From the NCBI GenBank assembly GCA_021325655.1, contig JAJPGT010000047.1, positions 78,494-142,493 of the forward strand: DNA of 64,000 nt. The letters are read 5' to 3'. Shown piece by piece: positions 27,961 through 35,792 of the stretch. Origin of the DNA: Pseudomonadota bacterium (GTDB taxonomy: Bacteria > Chloroflexota > UBA6077 > JAJPGT01). A program made the position numbers and the translations under genes. The notes beneath the pieces were generated by a model, which worked only from the letters and a program-made list of their open reading frames with translations, searched no databases and was not told where the DNA came from. Numbering within the stretch: the first letter of the stretch is position 1; each line of letters starts with the position of its first letter.

Positions 27961-28365
27961 GTGCAGGCGGATAGCAGTCCCACCCCACCATCTGTTGAGG
28001 AGCTGTTACAAACCATGGTCGAACACGGGCGCGTGCACGATCCAGCCGCGGTTGCGAAAGCGCGGAAGCGCCTGCTGCCGGCCGCGGCTGAGTCGTTGCT
28101 GCGGCCGCTCAGCGCGGCCCTGTGTGATCCTGTCCGTCTCAAGATTGTCCTTGCGCTCTCTGGCTCCGAACTGACTGTTAAGGACCTGGCGCGGGTGATT
28201 GGTCGGAGCCAGTCGGTCACCTCGCAGCATCTGCGGGTGCTGCGCGACATCGGCGCGGTCACGCCGCACCGCATCGGCCGGCGCGTCGTCTACAGCCTCG
28301 CGCCCGATGGGCTCGGCCCGCCGCTGCGACGCGTGCTGACCACACTCGCCCGGGTGGCCAACTAG
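27961..28365 (+). CDS. ArsR-family winged-helix regulator
   Basis: A 134-residue regulator. From residue 45 it has the ArsR fold: ESLLRPLSAALCDPVRLKIVLAL, then the recognition segment LTVKDLARVIGRSQSVTSQHLRVLRDIG and the wing HRIGRRVVYSLA. No CxC metal motif is seen, so it may not be a metal sensor. The frame begins with GTG 27961; ATG at 28015 with a GAGGAG site some distance upstream is an alternative that would remove 18 residues. It is divergent from the EamA transporter. Confidence 0.88.
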   Translation: MQADSSPTPPSVEELLQTMVEHGRVHDPAAVAKARKRLLPAAAESLLRPLSAALCDPVRLKIVLALSGSELTVKDLARVIGRSQSVTSQHLRVLRDIGAVTPHRIGRRVVYSLAPDGLGPPLRRVLTTLARVAN

Positions 28366-28844
28366 AGTAGATGAGGCAAGGCGCTCAGCGCTGGCGGATG
28401 CCAGGTGGTGGCGCCCGACAGCCCTTCTCGCCTATGGTACGGGGGCAAGCCTCGGAGCCAGCCGTTCCGAGCGCGGCACAGGCAGCCGTGGATCAGGGTC
28501 AGAGTCCGATCGCCTTTATCCGGAACCTCCGGCCGGTCCTGTCCGAGCCACGGCTGCTCGGCCGGGCGGCCTGGAACCTGAGCCGGCGCCTGGTGCTGCG
28601 GCAGACGTGCTGTGGCCACCCTGGGGAGCCGGGCTGCTGACAGCCCGCGCCCCGGTCCGGTGCGGACCGTCGCCCCCGCTCACCAGGGTGAGGTCCAGCA
28701 TCCTGCGAATCGTGTTCACCTCAGGCGGAGGGCCCTGCCAGGCTTCGCCCTCCACGGGAGCGCGTTATCAGCTCACTCGAGCTCACGTCCCGCGTTCGAG
28801 AGCGGGTCCACGTCCGGCGCGGCCGGCGGGCTGTCCCGCTCGGG
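28366..28844. other. Non-coding stretch before the MalG-like gene
   Basis: About 480 bases between the ArsR gene and the permease. One 89-codon frame (28371-28640) is open but has no protein-like pattern. The reading frame of the permease extends upstream without a standard start codon, with an SSLELTSRVRERVHVRRG-like peptide encoded just before it. I see no binding protein, partner permease or ATPase. Confidence 0.45.
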
Positions 28845-29648
28845 GTGCTGCTCCGGCATGCCTGCATCGGGCTGTTCGTGCTGATCATTCTGCTGCCGAT
28901 CATCTGGGCCGGGCTGATGTCGGTTACCGCCAGCAGCGCCATCCTGCGCTCCAGCCTCTGGCCGGCTGAGCTCGATCTCAGCTTCAGTAGCTACGGCGCG
29001 GTGCTGCGCCGCGGCTCGGCGCTCTCGACCAATCTGCTCAACAGCGTCTGGGTGACGCTCGGGACGGTGCTTATCACCACCGTCTGCTCTGTGCTCGCGG
29101 GCTACGCGCTCACGCACCTGCGCACCCGCGGGGCGGCCCTGGTGGTGATGCTGCTGGTCGCGTCGCTGTTCATTCCGACCAGGGTGGTGTCTGTGATCGC
29201 CGTCTGGCAGATTCAGCGGGCGCTCGGGCTGCTGAACCAGACCTGGGCGCTGCTGCTGCCCTATTCCACCCTTAGTCTGGCTGTCGGGGTGCTGGTGATG
29301 CGCTCCGTCTTTCAGACCATCCCGCGGGAGATCGTGGACGCTGCCCGGGTGGACGGTGCCGGGCCGGGTCGGACGCTCGTCACGATCCTGCTCCCGCTAG
29401 TGAGCAATGGGATTATCCTGGTCGCCGTGGCGAGCTTCATCGCTGCCTGGGGCGAGTACGCGTTCGCCGCGATTCTGCTCGACGACCAGTCGCGGCGAAC
29501 CCTGCCGGTGGTGCTCGGCACGCTGGGCGGGATGATCCGTCCTGGCAGCGCCGCGCTCTGGATTGTCTCGATCCTGCCGGGGGTGCTGTTCGCGCTGACC
29601 GCACAGCGCTGGGTGTCCAGGGCGCTGGTGGAAGGGATCCACCGCTAA
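28845..29648 (+). CDS. Orphan MalG-type ABC transporter permease
   Basis: A 267-residue inner-membrane permease of the carbohydrate-uptake (MalG/UgpE) group. It has six helices, and the EAA loop that docks on the ATPase reads VDAARVDGAGPGRTLVTILLPL. The C-terminal LPVVLGTLGG and QRWVSRALVEGIHR are typical. GTG 28845 is the first standard start in frame, but there is no ribosome site and the frame extends upstream with a plausible N terminus. Such permeases need a second permease, a binding protein and an ATPase; none is nearby. It may be a remnant of an operon or may work with distant partners. Confidence 0.8.
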   Translation: MLLRHACIGLFVLIILLPIIWAGLMSVTASSAILRSSLWPAELDLSFSSYGAVLRRGSALSTNLLNSVWVTLGTVLITTVCSVLAGYALTHLRTRGAALVVMLLVASLFIPTRVVSVIAVWQIQRALGLLNQTWALLLPYSTLSLAVGVLVMRSVFQTIPREIVDAARVDGAGPGRTLVTILLPLVSNGIILVAVASFIAAWGEYAFAAILLDDQSRRTLPVVLGTLGGMIRPGSAALWIVSILPGVLFALTAQRWVSRALVEGIHR

Positions 29649-29715
29649 GCTACGGCCCGACGGTCGGTGTCCCACTGCCGCCCGGGCGGCCTGGTACGAT
29701 TGCCAGCAGCCGCTT

Positions 29716-30366
29716 ATGTCTGCCGATCCGCAGCTCGCCCGCCTGCGCCGGGCGCTCGCTCCGCCCAGCGATCCTCCAACGCCACTCGCCGGACCCCGGC
29801 CAGAGGCGCCGCCCCGGCCGGCGGCGGTGCTCGTGCTGCTCTACCCGGTCGACGGGCAGCCCCGGTTCGTGCTGGAGCGGCGGCCAGTAGACCTGCCCGA
29901 CCACGCCGGCCAGATCTCCCTGCCGGGCGGAGGCGTCCGCGCCGACGACGGCTCCTTCCTGGGCGCTGCCCAGCGGGAGACATATGAAGAGCTTGGGGTC
30001 GCGCCCGACGAGTACGTCGTCTGGGGCCGGCTGGAGCCGGTGGCGATCCAGGTGAGTAATTTCGTCGTTGTGCCATTCGTCGCTTACGCGCCGCGGCGCC
30101 CGGCGTTCCAGCCCGACCCGCGCGAGGTGGCCGAAGTGCTGGAGATCCCGCTCGCGGCGCTGGTCGATCCGCGGGCGCGCGCTGAGGAGATCTGGCAGGT
30201 GCGTGGCAGCGCGCGCCGGGTGGCGTTCTATCGCCATGGCGAGCACAAGATCTGGGGCGCCACCGCCCGGGTGCTGGTGCAGATCAGCCGGGTGCTGCGC
30301 GACCTGCCGGATCCGGAGGGCGCGCTCGACCCGGGTGAGGTTCTGCCCTGGCCCCAGGATAGCTGA
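29716..30366 (+). CDS. Nudix hydrolase, CoA pyrophosphatase type
   Basis: A 216-residue protein. FVLERRPVDLPDHAGQISLPGG is the UPF0035 signature of CoA diphosphatases, leading into a Nudix box GGGVRADDGSF...RETYEELGV; the last Glu pair of the box is intact, and the first Glu position is Gly, as is common in this subfamily. Such enzymes split CoA or oxidised CoA into 4'-phosphopantetheine and 3',5'-ADP. The NVVPFVAY and IPLAALVDP stretches fit the same group. It starts at ATG 29716, with a weak ribosome site, 67 bases after the permease. Confidence 0.88.
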   Translation: MSADPQLARLRRALAPPSDPPTPLAGPRPEAPPRPAAVLVLLYPVDGQPRFVLERRPVDLPDHAGQISLPGGGVRADDGSFLGAAQRETYEELGVAPDEYVVWGRLEPVAIQVSNFVVVPFVAYAPRRPAFQPDPREVAEVLEIPLAALVDPRARAEEIWQVRGSARRVAFYRHGEHKIWGATARVLVQISRVLRDLPDPEGALDPGEVLPWPQDS

Positions 30367-30382
30367 GCCGGTCGGCCGCGCC

Positions 30383-30874
30383 TCAGCCGCGCGTCGCTAC
30401 CGGGTGCCAGATCGCCGGCTCGAAGAAGCTGCGGTCAATCCCTCCGCCGTTCCACGAGGTCATCTTCACCGGGTGGATGGCGAAGATCACGCGCGGGAGC
30501 TGGCTGGTTGCTCGCAGGTACTTCATCCCTTCCGGTCCAACGTAGCGGCGCACCATGCGCTCGCCGATCGGAATCCAGTCCTCCTCGATCTCCTCGGCCC
30601 GCCCCTGGACCAGCACCCGCCGATAGGGCGGAGTGGGGCTGGCGATTGCCAGCATCGTCCGTGGGTCGCGCCGCAGGTTCTGGCAGACCTGAGCGGTCGG
30701 CTTGGTCACAATGAGGAACAGGCCGTCCCGGTGCTCGAACCACAACGGGTTGACGTAGGGCGCGCCGTCCTCCTGGAGTGTCGAGACGAACGCGAAGTGC
30801 GGCTCCTGCAGGAACTGGCGCATCTCGTCCTCGGTCATCGCTCGGCCGCGCCCGAGCGGGATCTCGCTGCTCAT
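30383..30874 (-). CDS. Pyridoxamine 5'-phosphate oxidase family protein
   Basis: A 163-residue split-barrel flavin-type protein. MTEDEMRQFLQEPHFAFVSTLQEDGAPYVNPLWF is the usual start of this family (FMN- or F420-binding), followed by LFLIVTKPTAQVCQNLRRDPRTMLAI and YRRVLVQGRAEEI. The ATG at 30874 follows AGGAG at seven bases. It is probably a small flavin/deazaflavin-dependent reductase; the substrate is unknown. Convergent with the Nudix gene. Confidence 0.9.
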   Translation of the reverse strand: MSSEIPLGRGRAMTEDEMRQFLQEPHFAFVSTLQEDGAPYVNPLWFEHRDGLFLIVTKPTAQVCQNLRRDPRTMLAIASPTPPYRRVLVQGRAEEIEEDWIPIGERMVRRYVGPEGMKYLRATSQLPRVIFAIHPVKMTSWNGGGIDRSFFEPAIWHPVATRG

Positions 30875-30945
30875 GCTGGTCTCCTCTCGCTGTGCGATGC
30901 TCGGCTCGATTGTACGGCGCGGCCCGGCGCGGCCTGGGCGGCCCG

Positions 30946-30951
30946 TATACT
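30946..30951 (+). promoter_or_regulatory. Possible -10 box (TATACT) for the amidohydrolase gene
   Basis: TATACT lies 32 bases before the ATG at 30983, with a GGGAG ribosome site in between. No -35 is evident in the very GC-rich sequence upstream. Confidence 0.42.
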
Positions 30952-30982
30952 GAGACGATCCCCCATACCGGGAGTGCGAGCG

Positions 30983-32251
30983 ATGGATCTCGACCCGAAC
31001 CGTCTGCTGATCGACGCCGACGAGCTGCAGCGGCACATCGACGAGCTAGGCGCCATTGGCCAGGATCCGCGCACCGGTGGGCTCTGGCGTGGCGTCTACA
31101 CTCCGGTCTGGCGCCAGGCGGTGGACCAGGTGCGCCGCTGGCTGGAGGAGGCGGGCCTGAGCACCCGGCTCGACGCGGTTGGCAACCTCTGGGGGCGCCT
31201 GGAGGGCAGCGAGCCAGGCCCGGCGGTCCTGACCGGCTCGCACGTGGATACCGTGCCGCAGGGCGGGAAGTACGACGGGGCGCTGGGGATCCACGCCAGC
31301 CTGGCGGCGGTAAAAGCGCTCCAACAGGCGTTTGGCCAGCCGCGGCGCAGCCTCGAGATCCTGGTAATCTGCGACGAGGAGGGCGGGCGCTTTCGGAGCG
31401 ACTTCTGGGGCGCCCGGGCGGTCATTGGGGCGATCCGCCCGGGCGAGGCGGAGGAGCGGCGTGATCTGGAAGGGGTGACGATCGCCGAGGCGATGCGCCA
31501 GGCTGGCTTCGATCCGGCCCGCATCCCCGAGGCACGGCGCGACGACGTCGCCGCCTGGCTGGAGCTACACATTGAGCAGGGCGGCACGCTCGAAGCAGAA
31601 GGGCTGGACATCGGCGTGGTCCACACCATCACCGGGCACCGCCAGCAGCGGGTGCGGGTGTACGGCCGCCAGGACCACGCCGGTACCACTCCGATGGACA
31701 TCCGGCGCGACGCCATGGCCGGCGCGGCCGAGATGATCCAGCACGCGCTGGGCGTCGCCGAGCGGATGGGCCGGCCGACCGTGGCCACGGTCGGCCGGGT
31801 CGACGCTGAGCCGGGCGCCACGAACGTCGTGCCCGGCCTGGTCTCTTTCACGCTGGACCTGCGCGACGCGGACGCGGCGCGGCTGGCAGTGCTGTGTGGC
31901 GAGATCGACCGCTTCAACACCGAGTGCGCGGCCCGGCGCGGGCTGCGGGTGGAACGCGAGCTGTTCATGGACCGGATGCCCGTCCCACTCACCCCTGCGT
32001 TGCAGGACCTGCTCGCACAGCAGGCGACCCGGGCAGGACTGCGGTGGAAGTCCATGCCGAGCATGGCCGGCCACGACAGCGAGATCATGGTCGAGCGCTG
32101 GCCGAGCGGGATGCTGTTCGTTCCGAGCCACGACGGCCGTAGCCACACCCCGGCCGAGTTCACCCCGATCGAGCAGGTTGTGCCCGGGGTGCGGGTGCTC
32201 GCGGCGGCGCTCTATCAGCTTGCCTACAGCCCGGCCGGCTCGCCTGGATGA
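30983..32251 (+). CDS. M20-family amidohydrolase (allantoate/N-carbamoyl amino acid hydrolase type)
   Basis: A 422-residue metallo-amidase. The metal ligands are visible: His and Asp in GSHVDTVPQGGKYDGALG, Glu in CDEEGGRF, His in LELHIEQG and His in SHDGRSHTPAEFT. The GHRQQRVRVYGRQDHAGTTPM dimer-domain motif is typical of the hydantoinase/carbamoylase (HyuC/AllC) group, which act on N-carbamoyl or ureido compounds. It may work on allantoate, ureidopropionate or carbamoyl amino acids; the exact substrate cannot be told. GGGAG lies eight bases before the ATG. Confidence 0.92.
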   Translation: MDLDPNRLLIDADELQRHIDELGAIGQDPRTGGLWRGVYTPVWRQAVDQVRRWLEEAGLSTRLDAVGNLWGRLEGSEPGPAVLTGSHVDTVPQGGKYDGALGIHASLAAVKALQQAFGQPRRSLEILVICDEEGGRFRSDFWGARAVIGAIRPGEAEERRDLEGVTIAEAMRQAGFDPARIPEARRDDVAAWLELHIEQGGTLEAEGLDIGVVHTITGHRQQRVRVYGRQDHAGTTPMDIRRDAMAGAAEMIQHALGVAERMGRPTVATVGRVDAEPGATNVVPGLVSFTLDLRDADAARLAVLCGEIDRFNTECAARRGLRVERELFMDRMPVPLTPALQDLLAQQATRAGLRWKSMPSMAGHDSEIMVERWPSGMLFVPSHDGRSHTPAEFTPIEQVVPGVRVLAAALYQLAYSPAGSPG

Positions 32252-32301
32252 TGTGCCCGAGGCGGCGTCCCTCCAGCCGCCCCGGGACCGCCGCGCGGCC
32301 G

Positions 32302-32823
32302 TCAGCCCGCGCGGCGGTCGCCACGCTCCAGGAAGAACCGCAGCAGGTCGAGGTCCCCGGGCGACTGGCCACAGGCGGTGAGCATCGCTGCCACCTCGCT
32401 CCGATGCTGCGTGCCGTGGTTGGCCACGTGCAGCAGCATCTGCCAGAGCACCTGCCGGAACACCAGTCCGTTCGGGAGCGTGTGCGTGTAGACGCGCTCG
32501 GCGTCGTCCTCGCTCAGCCCGTCGAGGAACGTCTGAGTTGCCCGGGCAACGCTGGACCAGACCTCGCGCACCGAGTCGAGATCGGGAAAGTCGGCCGGGT
32601 TCAATGTCAGGCGGTAGGCCGCCTCTGCTGAGAGCGAGCCGTTCCACCAGGAGAGCCAGGACCGCTGCGCGGAGATCAGGTGCACCAGTGTGTCGCGGAT
32701 GGAGCCACGGCCGGCGGTGCCGGGGGCGAGCCACTGGTCGGGCGTCAGTCTCGCCGCCGCCTCCAGCACCTGTTCGGTCGCCCAGCGGTTGTAGCCATAG
32801 AGCGCGCGCAGCCACTTGATCAC
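32302..32823 (-). CDS. DinB-family metal-dependent protein
   Basis: A four-helix-bundle protein with the DinB metal triad: His in DTLVHLISAQRSW and the pair in LHVANHGTQHRSEV. LYGYNRWATEQVLEAA is a classic start of the family. The members are metal-binding and often act as thiol transferases with bacillithiol or mycothiol, but the function here is unknown. The start proposed is GTG 32823 (173 residues, usual family length), with GGAGG eleven bases upstream; the frame is open to an ATG at 32910. It follows the iron alcohol dehydrogenase gene, with the same direction. Confidence 0.85.
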   Translation of the reverse strand: MIKWLRALYGYNRWATEQVLEAAARLTPDQWLAPGTAGRGSIRDTLVHLISAQRSWLSWWNGSLSAEAAYRLTLNPADFPDLDSVREVWSSVARATQTFLDGLSEDDAERVYTHTLPNGLVFRQVLWQMLLHVANHGTQHRSEVAAMLTACGQSPGDLDLLRFFLERGDRRAG

Positions 32824-32938
32824 CCTCGCCTGTTCCTCCCTGGCCAGCGCGCTCGCTCCCGTTCGCCCCGGTGCGGCGTCCTGCTCGACCTTCGCGACGA
32901 TAGCACACATGTTCGGAACGGTCGAGGAGCTGGCGGGC

Positions 32939-34111
32939 TTACAGCGCGCGGCGGTATAGCTCGATGATCTCCTGCTCGCTGGGAATGCGCGGGTTGTTGT
33001 TCGGGCTGCCGCTAATCAGGGCGTCGCGGGCCATCTTGGGCGCCAGCGCCATTACCCGCTCCGGATCAAGCCCGGCGCCGGTCAGCGTCGGCACGTTCAG
33101 CTCCTGGCAGAGGCGCCGCACCGCGTTCAGCGCCCAGCGGGCTCCGGCCAACGGATTCGCCGGGTCCTCGGCCAGGCCCATCGCCACCGCCAGCCGCGCG
33201 TAGCGCTGCGGGGCGCTCTCCAGGCTGAACTCCATCACGGTCGGCAGCAGCATCGCGTTCGACAGCCCGTGCGCAAGGTGGAAGTTCGCCCCGATCGGCC
33301 GCGACATCCCGTGGACGAGCGCGACAGAGGCGTTGCTGAACGCCAGCCCGGCCTCAGTGGCCCCGAGCATCATCTGGTAGCGCGCCTCGCGATCCGTCCC
33401 ATCACGGTAGGCGCGGAGCAGGTGGGTGTAGATCCGACGAGTGGCGGAGAGGGCGAAGGTGTCGCTGATCGGATTCGCCCGGCGGGAGACGTAGGCCTCG
33501 ATGGCATGGGTGAGTGAGTCCACGCCGGTGTCGGCAGTCACCTTCGGCGGACAGGAGAGCGTCAGCGACGGATCGACCAGGGAGAGCGTCGGCATCAAGT
33601 GTGGGCTGCCGATCAGCATCTTGACGTCGTTGCGGCTGTCGCCCATCGCGACGAACGCGGTGACCTCGCTCCCGGTCCCGGCAGTGGTGGGGATCGCAAC
33701 GATGGGCAGGCCCGGCTGGAGGATGCGGTCCTGCCCCATGTAGTCCTGGATTTCCCCGCCGTTGGTGGCCAGGATCGCGATCGACTTCGCGGTGTCGATC
33801 GGGCTTCCGCCGCCCAGCCCGATCACCGCCTGGGCCTCGGCCTGCTGCAGCCGCGCCAGGCCTTCCACGCAGTAGCGGTCGTCCGGCTCGGTGTTCACCC
33901 CCTCGTAGACGTCCGACTCGACCCCGGCGGCGGAGAGGGCGGCACAGACGCGATCCACGTAGCCGGCGGCGCGCATCACGCGATCGGTAACCACGAGCGC
34001 CCGCGATACCCGCAGCCCGCTGATATGTGTCCCCACCTCGTCCACCACGTTCCAGCCGATCCGGAGCAGGCGCGGAGCGCGGAACGAGAACGGCGGTTGA
34101 TCTTCGACCAT
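32939..34111 (-). CDS. Iron-containing alcohol dehydrogenase
   Basis: A 390-residue group III alcohol dehydrogenase. The NAD-binding GGGSPIDTAKSIA, the PTTAGTGSEVT loop, and the metal-site region TGVDSLTHAIEAYVSRRANPISD are visible, plus His in NASVALVHGMSRPIG and in FHLAHGLSNAMLLP. Substrates of the family include short alcohols, 1,3-propanediol, butanol and lactaldehyde; none can be assigned. ATG 34111 (MVEDQPPF) is favoured as GAGG lies eight bases upstream; a GTG three codons before is the alternative. Confidence 0.94.
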   Translation of the reverse strand: MVEDQPPFSFRAPRLLRIGWNVVDEVGTHISGLRVSRALVVTDRVMRAAGYVDRVCAALSAAGVESDVYEGVNTEPDDRYCVEGLARLQQAEAQAVIGLGGGSPIDTAKSIAILATNGGEIQDYMGQDRILQPGLPIVAIPTTAGTGSEVTAFVAMGDSRNDVKMLIGSPHLMPTLSLVDPSLTLSCPPKVTADTGVDSLTHAIEAYVSRRANPISDTFALSATRRIYTHLLRAYRDGTDREARYQMMLGATEAGLAFSNASVALVHGMSRPIGANFHLAHGLSNAMLLPTVMEFSLESAPQRYARLAVAMGLAEDPANPLAGARWALNAVRRLCQELNVPTLTGAGLDPERVMALAPKMARDALISGSPNNNPRIPSEQEIIELYRRAL

Positions 34112-34257
34112 GGCTGCCACCTCGCTGGCGATTGTCCCAATGGTGGGCGCGGCGCCGCCAGACCGTCAAGCCGAGGCGGAACACGCTCGCGGGGTAGGCA
34201 GGCGGAGGCGACTTCTGGCGAGCGAGACCGGCGTGCCGCGTCGCGGCTGGCGCGCGC

Positions 34258-34950
34258 TTACAGTGGCATGGCGTGCTCGGCGTCGAGCCGCTCCAGCCAG
34301 CCGCCGGGAATCCAGTAGCGCTCCTGGTCCACGACGACGAGCAGCCGGGTGCGCCCCCGGCGCTCCACGACGCCGATCTGCCCCGCCAGCGAGCGGCCGC
34401 GGGCAATGACGCGCACCCGGTCGCCGGGGGCGAACAGGCGCGCCGCCTGGCGCTGCGCGGCAGCTGCGGCGCGCGCCGCCTCGGCTCGGGCGTGGGCAGC
34501 GCTGCCGCGCAGCTTGGCATCGCCACGACCCCGTTCCTCGGGGTCGTCGTACTCGGGGTCGTACAGCCGCGTGGTGCTGGCCTCGTCGAGCAACTGCCGC
34601 AGCAACGCCCAGAAGCGCGGCCCATGGCCTGTGTAGCGCAGGTGGGCAAGCTCGTGCAGCGCGGTGGCGACCAGCGCTCCGGGCCGCCGCCACCCACTCG
34701 GGCTGCCGTCCGCACGGTCGGCCAGGATCCGGAGCACGATCTCCCGCGAGCCGTCCGGGTGGTACAGGCAGCGGCCCCAGGGGCGCATCGCTGCGGTACC
34801 GGGGCGCCAGGTGCAGGCGGGAAGGTGGTGGCGCCGGCGCAGCGGCTCGAGCAGCTTCGCCAGCGTGGCCACCACGGCGCGGCGCGCCGGTGGGTCTGGC
34901 GGACCGGCCATCAGCGCGGCGAGGGAGCGCAACGGTGGCTCAGCCGCCAC
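34258..34950 (-). CDS. SprT/YgjP-like zinc metallopeptidase
   Basis: About 230 residues. HELAHLRYTGHGPRFWALLRQLL carries the HExxH zinc site with a third His, as in SprT-like and DUF45 proteins, followed by a charged, Ala-rich helix and then a C-terminal domain (FAPGDRVRVIARGRSLAGQIGVVERRGR) that looks like a KOW/SH3-type barrel. The combination may bind nucleic acids, as SprT-type proteins cut protein-DNA crosslinks in eukaryotes, but that is speculation. The start is GTG 34950 (five bases after the clpS stop) or ATG 34911; neither has a clear ribosome site. Confidence 0.78.
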   Translation of the reverse strand: MAAEPPLRSLAALMAGPPDPPARRAVVATLAKLLEPLRRRHHLPACTWRPGTAAMRPWGRCLYHPDGSREIVLRILADRADGSPSGWRRPGALVATALHELAHLRYTGHGPRFWALLRQLLDEASTTRLYDPEYDDPEERGRGDAKLRGSAAHARAEAARAAAAAQRQAARLFAPGDRVRVIARGRSLAGQIGVVERRGRTRLLVVVDQERYWIPGGWLERLDAEHAMPL

Positions 34951-34955
34951 CGCGG

Positions 34956-35279
34956 TCAGGCCGGCTCGATGGTGGCGGTCAGGCCGAAGCCGAGCAGGCG
35001 GTCGCGGTACAGCTCGGCGTGCTCGAGCGGGCAGGTGATGACGACCGCCTTGCCGGTGTTGTGGGCCTCCAGCATGATCGTCACCGCCTTGGTGCGCGAC
35101 AGGCTGGGCACCGCCTTCAGCAGCGAGCGGACCACGTACAGCATCTCGTTGTGGTCGTCGTTCCAGAGCAGCACCGACCAGGGTGGGAGGATCTGGGTGC
35201 GATCCCGCTGCTCGGGCGCCACGTCCGGCGTCGCCGGCAGCGTGGTGCCCTCTCGTCGCTTCGACGTCTCGGCCACCAT
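34956..35279 (-). CDS. clpS: ATP-dependent Clp protease adaptor ClpS
   Basis: A 107-residue ClpS, with the substrate-binding strand WSVLLWNDDHNEMLYVVRSLL, the helix SLSRTKAVTIMLEAHNTGKAVV and the TCPLEHAELYRDRL motif. ClpS delivers N-end-rule substrates (with bulky N-terminal residues) to ClpAP/ClpCP. The N terminus is longer and charged. GAGGAG lies five bases before the ATG at 35279. No clpA or clpC is in the window; the downstream gene is a zinc peptidase. Confidence 0.93.
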   Translation of the reverse strand: MVAETSKRREGTTLPATPDVAPEQRDRTQILPPWSVLLWNDDHNEMLYVVRSLLKAVPSLSRTKAVTIMLEAHNTGKAVVITCPLEHAELYRDRLLGFGLTATIEPA

Positions 35280-35315
35280 TCTGCTCCTCGCAGTGGCAGG
35301 CGCCACCTCGCCCAT

Positions 35316-35792
35316 TTACTATACCGCGGCGCCGGGCTGGGGACACGGGGCCACGGCGATGCCTGGACGCTGCCAGCAGGGGACGTGAAAGCGCCCGTCC
35401 TTCGGCCGGGTGGCCTATCGAGACGGGCGCTTTGACCATTCGGCCTGGCGAGCAAGCCCTGCCACACAGCAACCTTGCAGCCGCTACGCGGTCCCGACCA
35501 GTCGCTCCCGGATCTCTCGTGCAGTTGCCCGTACTCGGGTTCCGGGGTGCGCGCTCGGGATGCCTGCTCACCAGGCGCACTCATACGATACCCCGGGCCA
35601 GTGCAGCGAGCAATCCGCTCGTCCGCTCATTTGGAGAACTGCGAGCACTGTTGCTATCACGGTTCTGTGACAGGCGACCTTGATGGTGCCCGAAGCCAGC
35701 CCCGGCTGGCGTGCCCGGGAATGGCCCCGGATCGGCGGCTGGCGTTTGGTACCATCGAGCCATCCCTGACCAGTATGAGCCAGTGAGGCGGT
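35316..35792. other. Non-coding stretch between clpS and the MEMO gene
   Basis: About 480 bases. A 12-base perfect stem (35388-35433) with TTT on both ends lies in it. The rest shows no protein-like frame. I compared it by eye with tRNA T-arms and T-box elements and saw no match. Confidence 0.5.
35388..35433. terminator. Bidirectional hairpin with TTT ends
   Basis: AAAGCGCCCGTC pairs with GACGGGCGCTTT over 12 bases around a 22-base loop. It stands between two divergent genes, so it would end read-through from outside or act as an RNA structure in a leader. Confidence 0.45.

Noticed and set aside
28371..28640. An 89-codon frame before the MalG-like permease
   Set aside because: No ribosome site, no hydrophobic or motif pattern; judged chance.
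35440..35780. Possible tRNA or T-box leader between clpS and the MEMO gene
   Set aside because: Fragments such as CTCGGGTTCCGGG recall a T-arm, but no cloverleaf or T-box consensus could be built.
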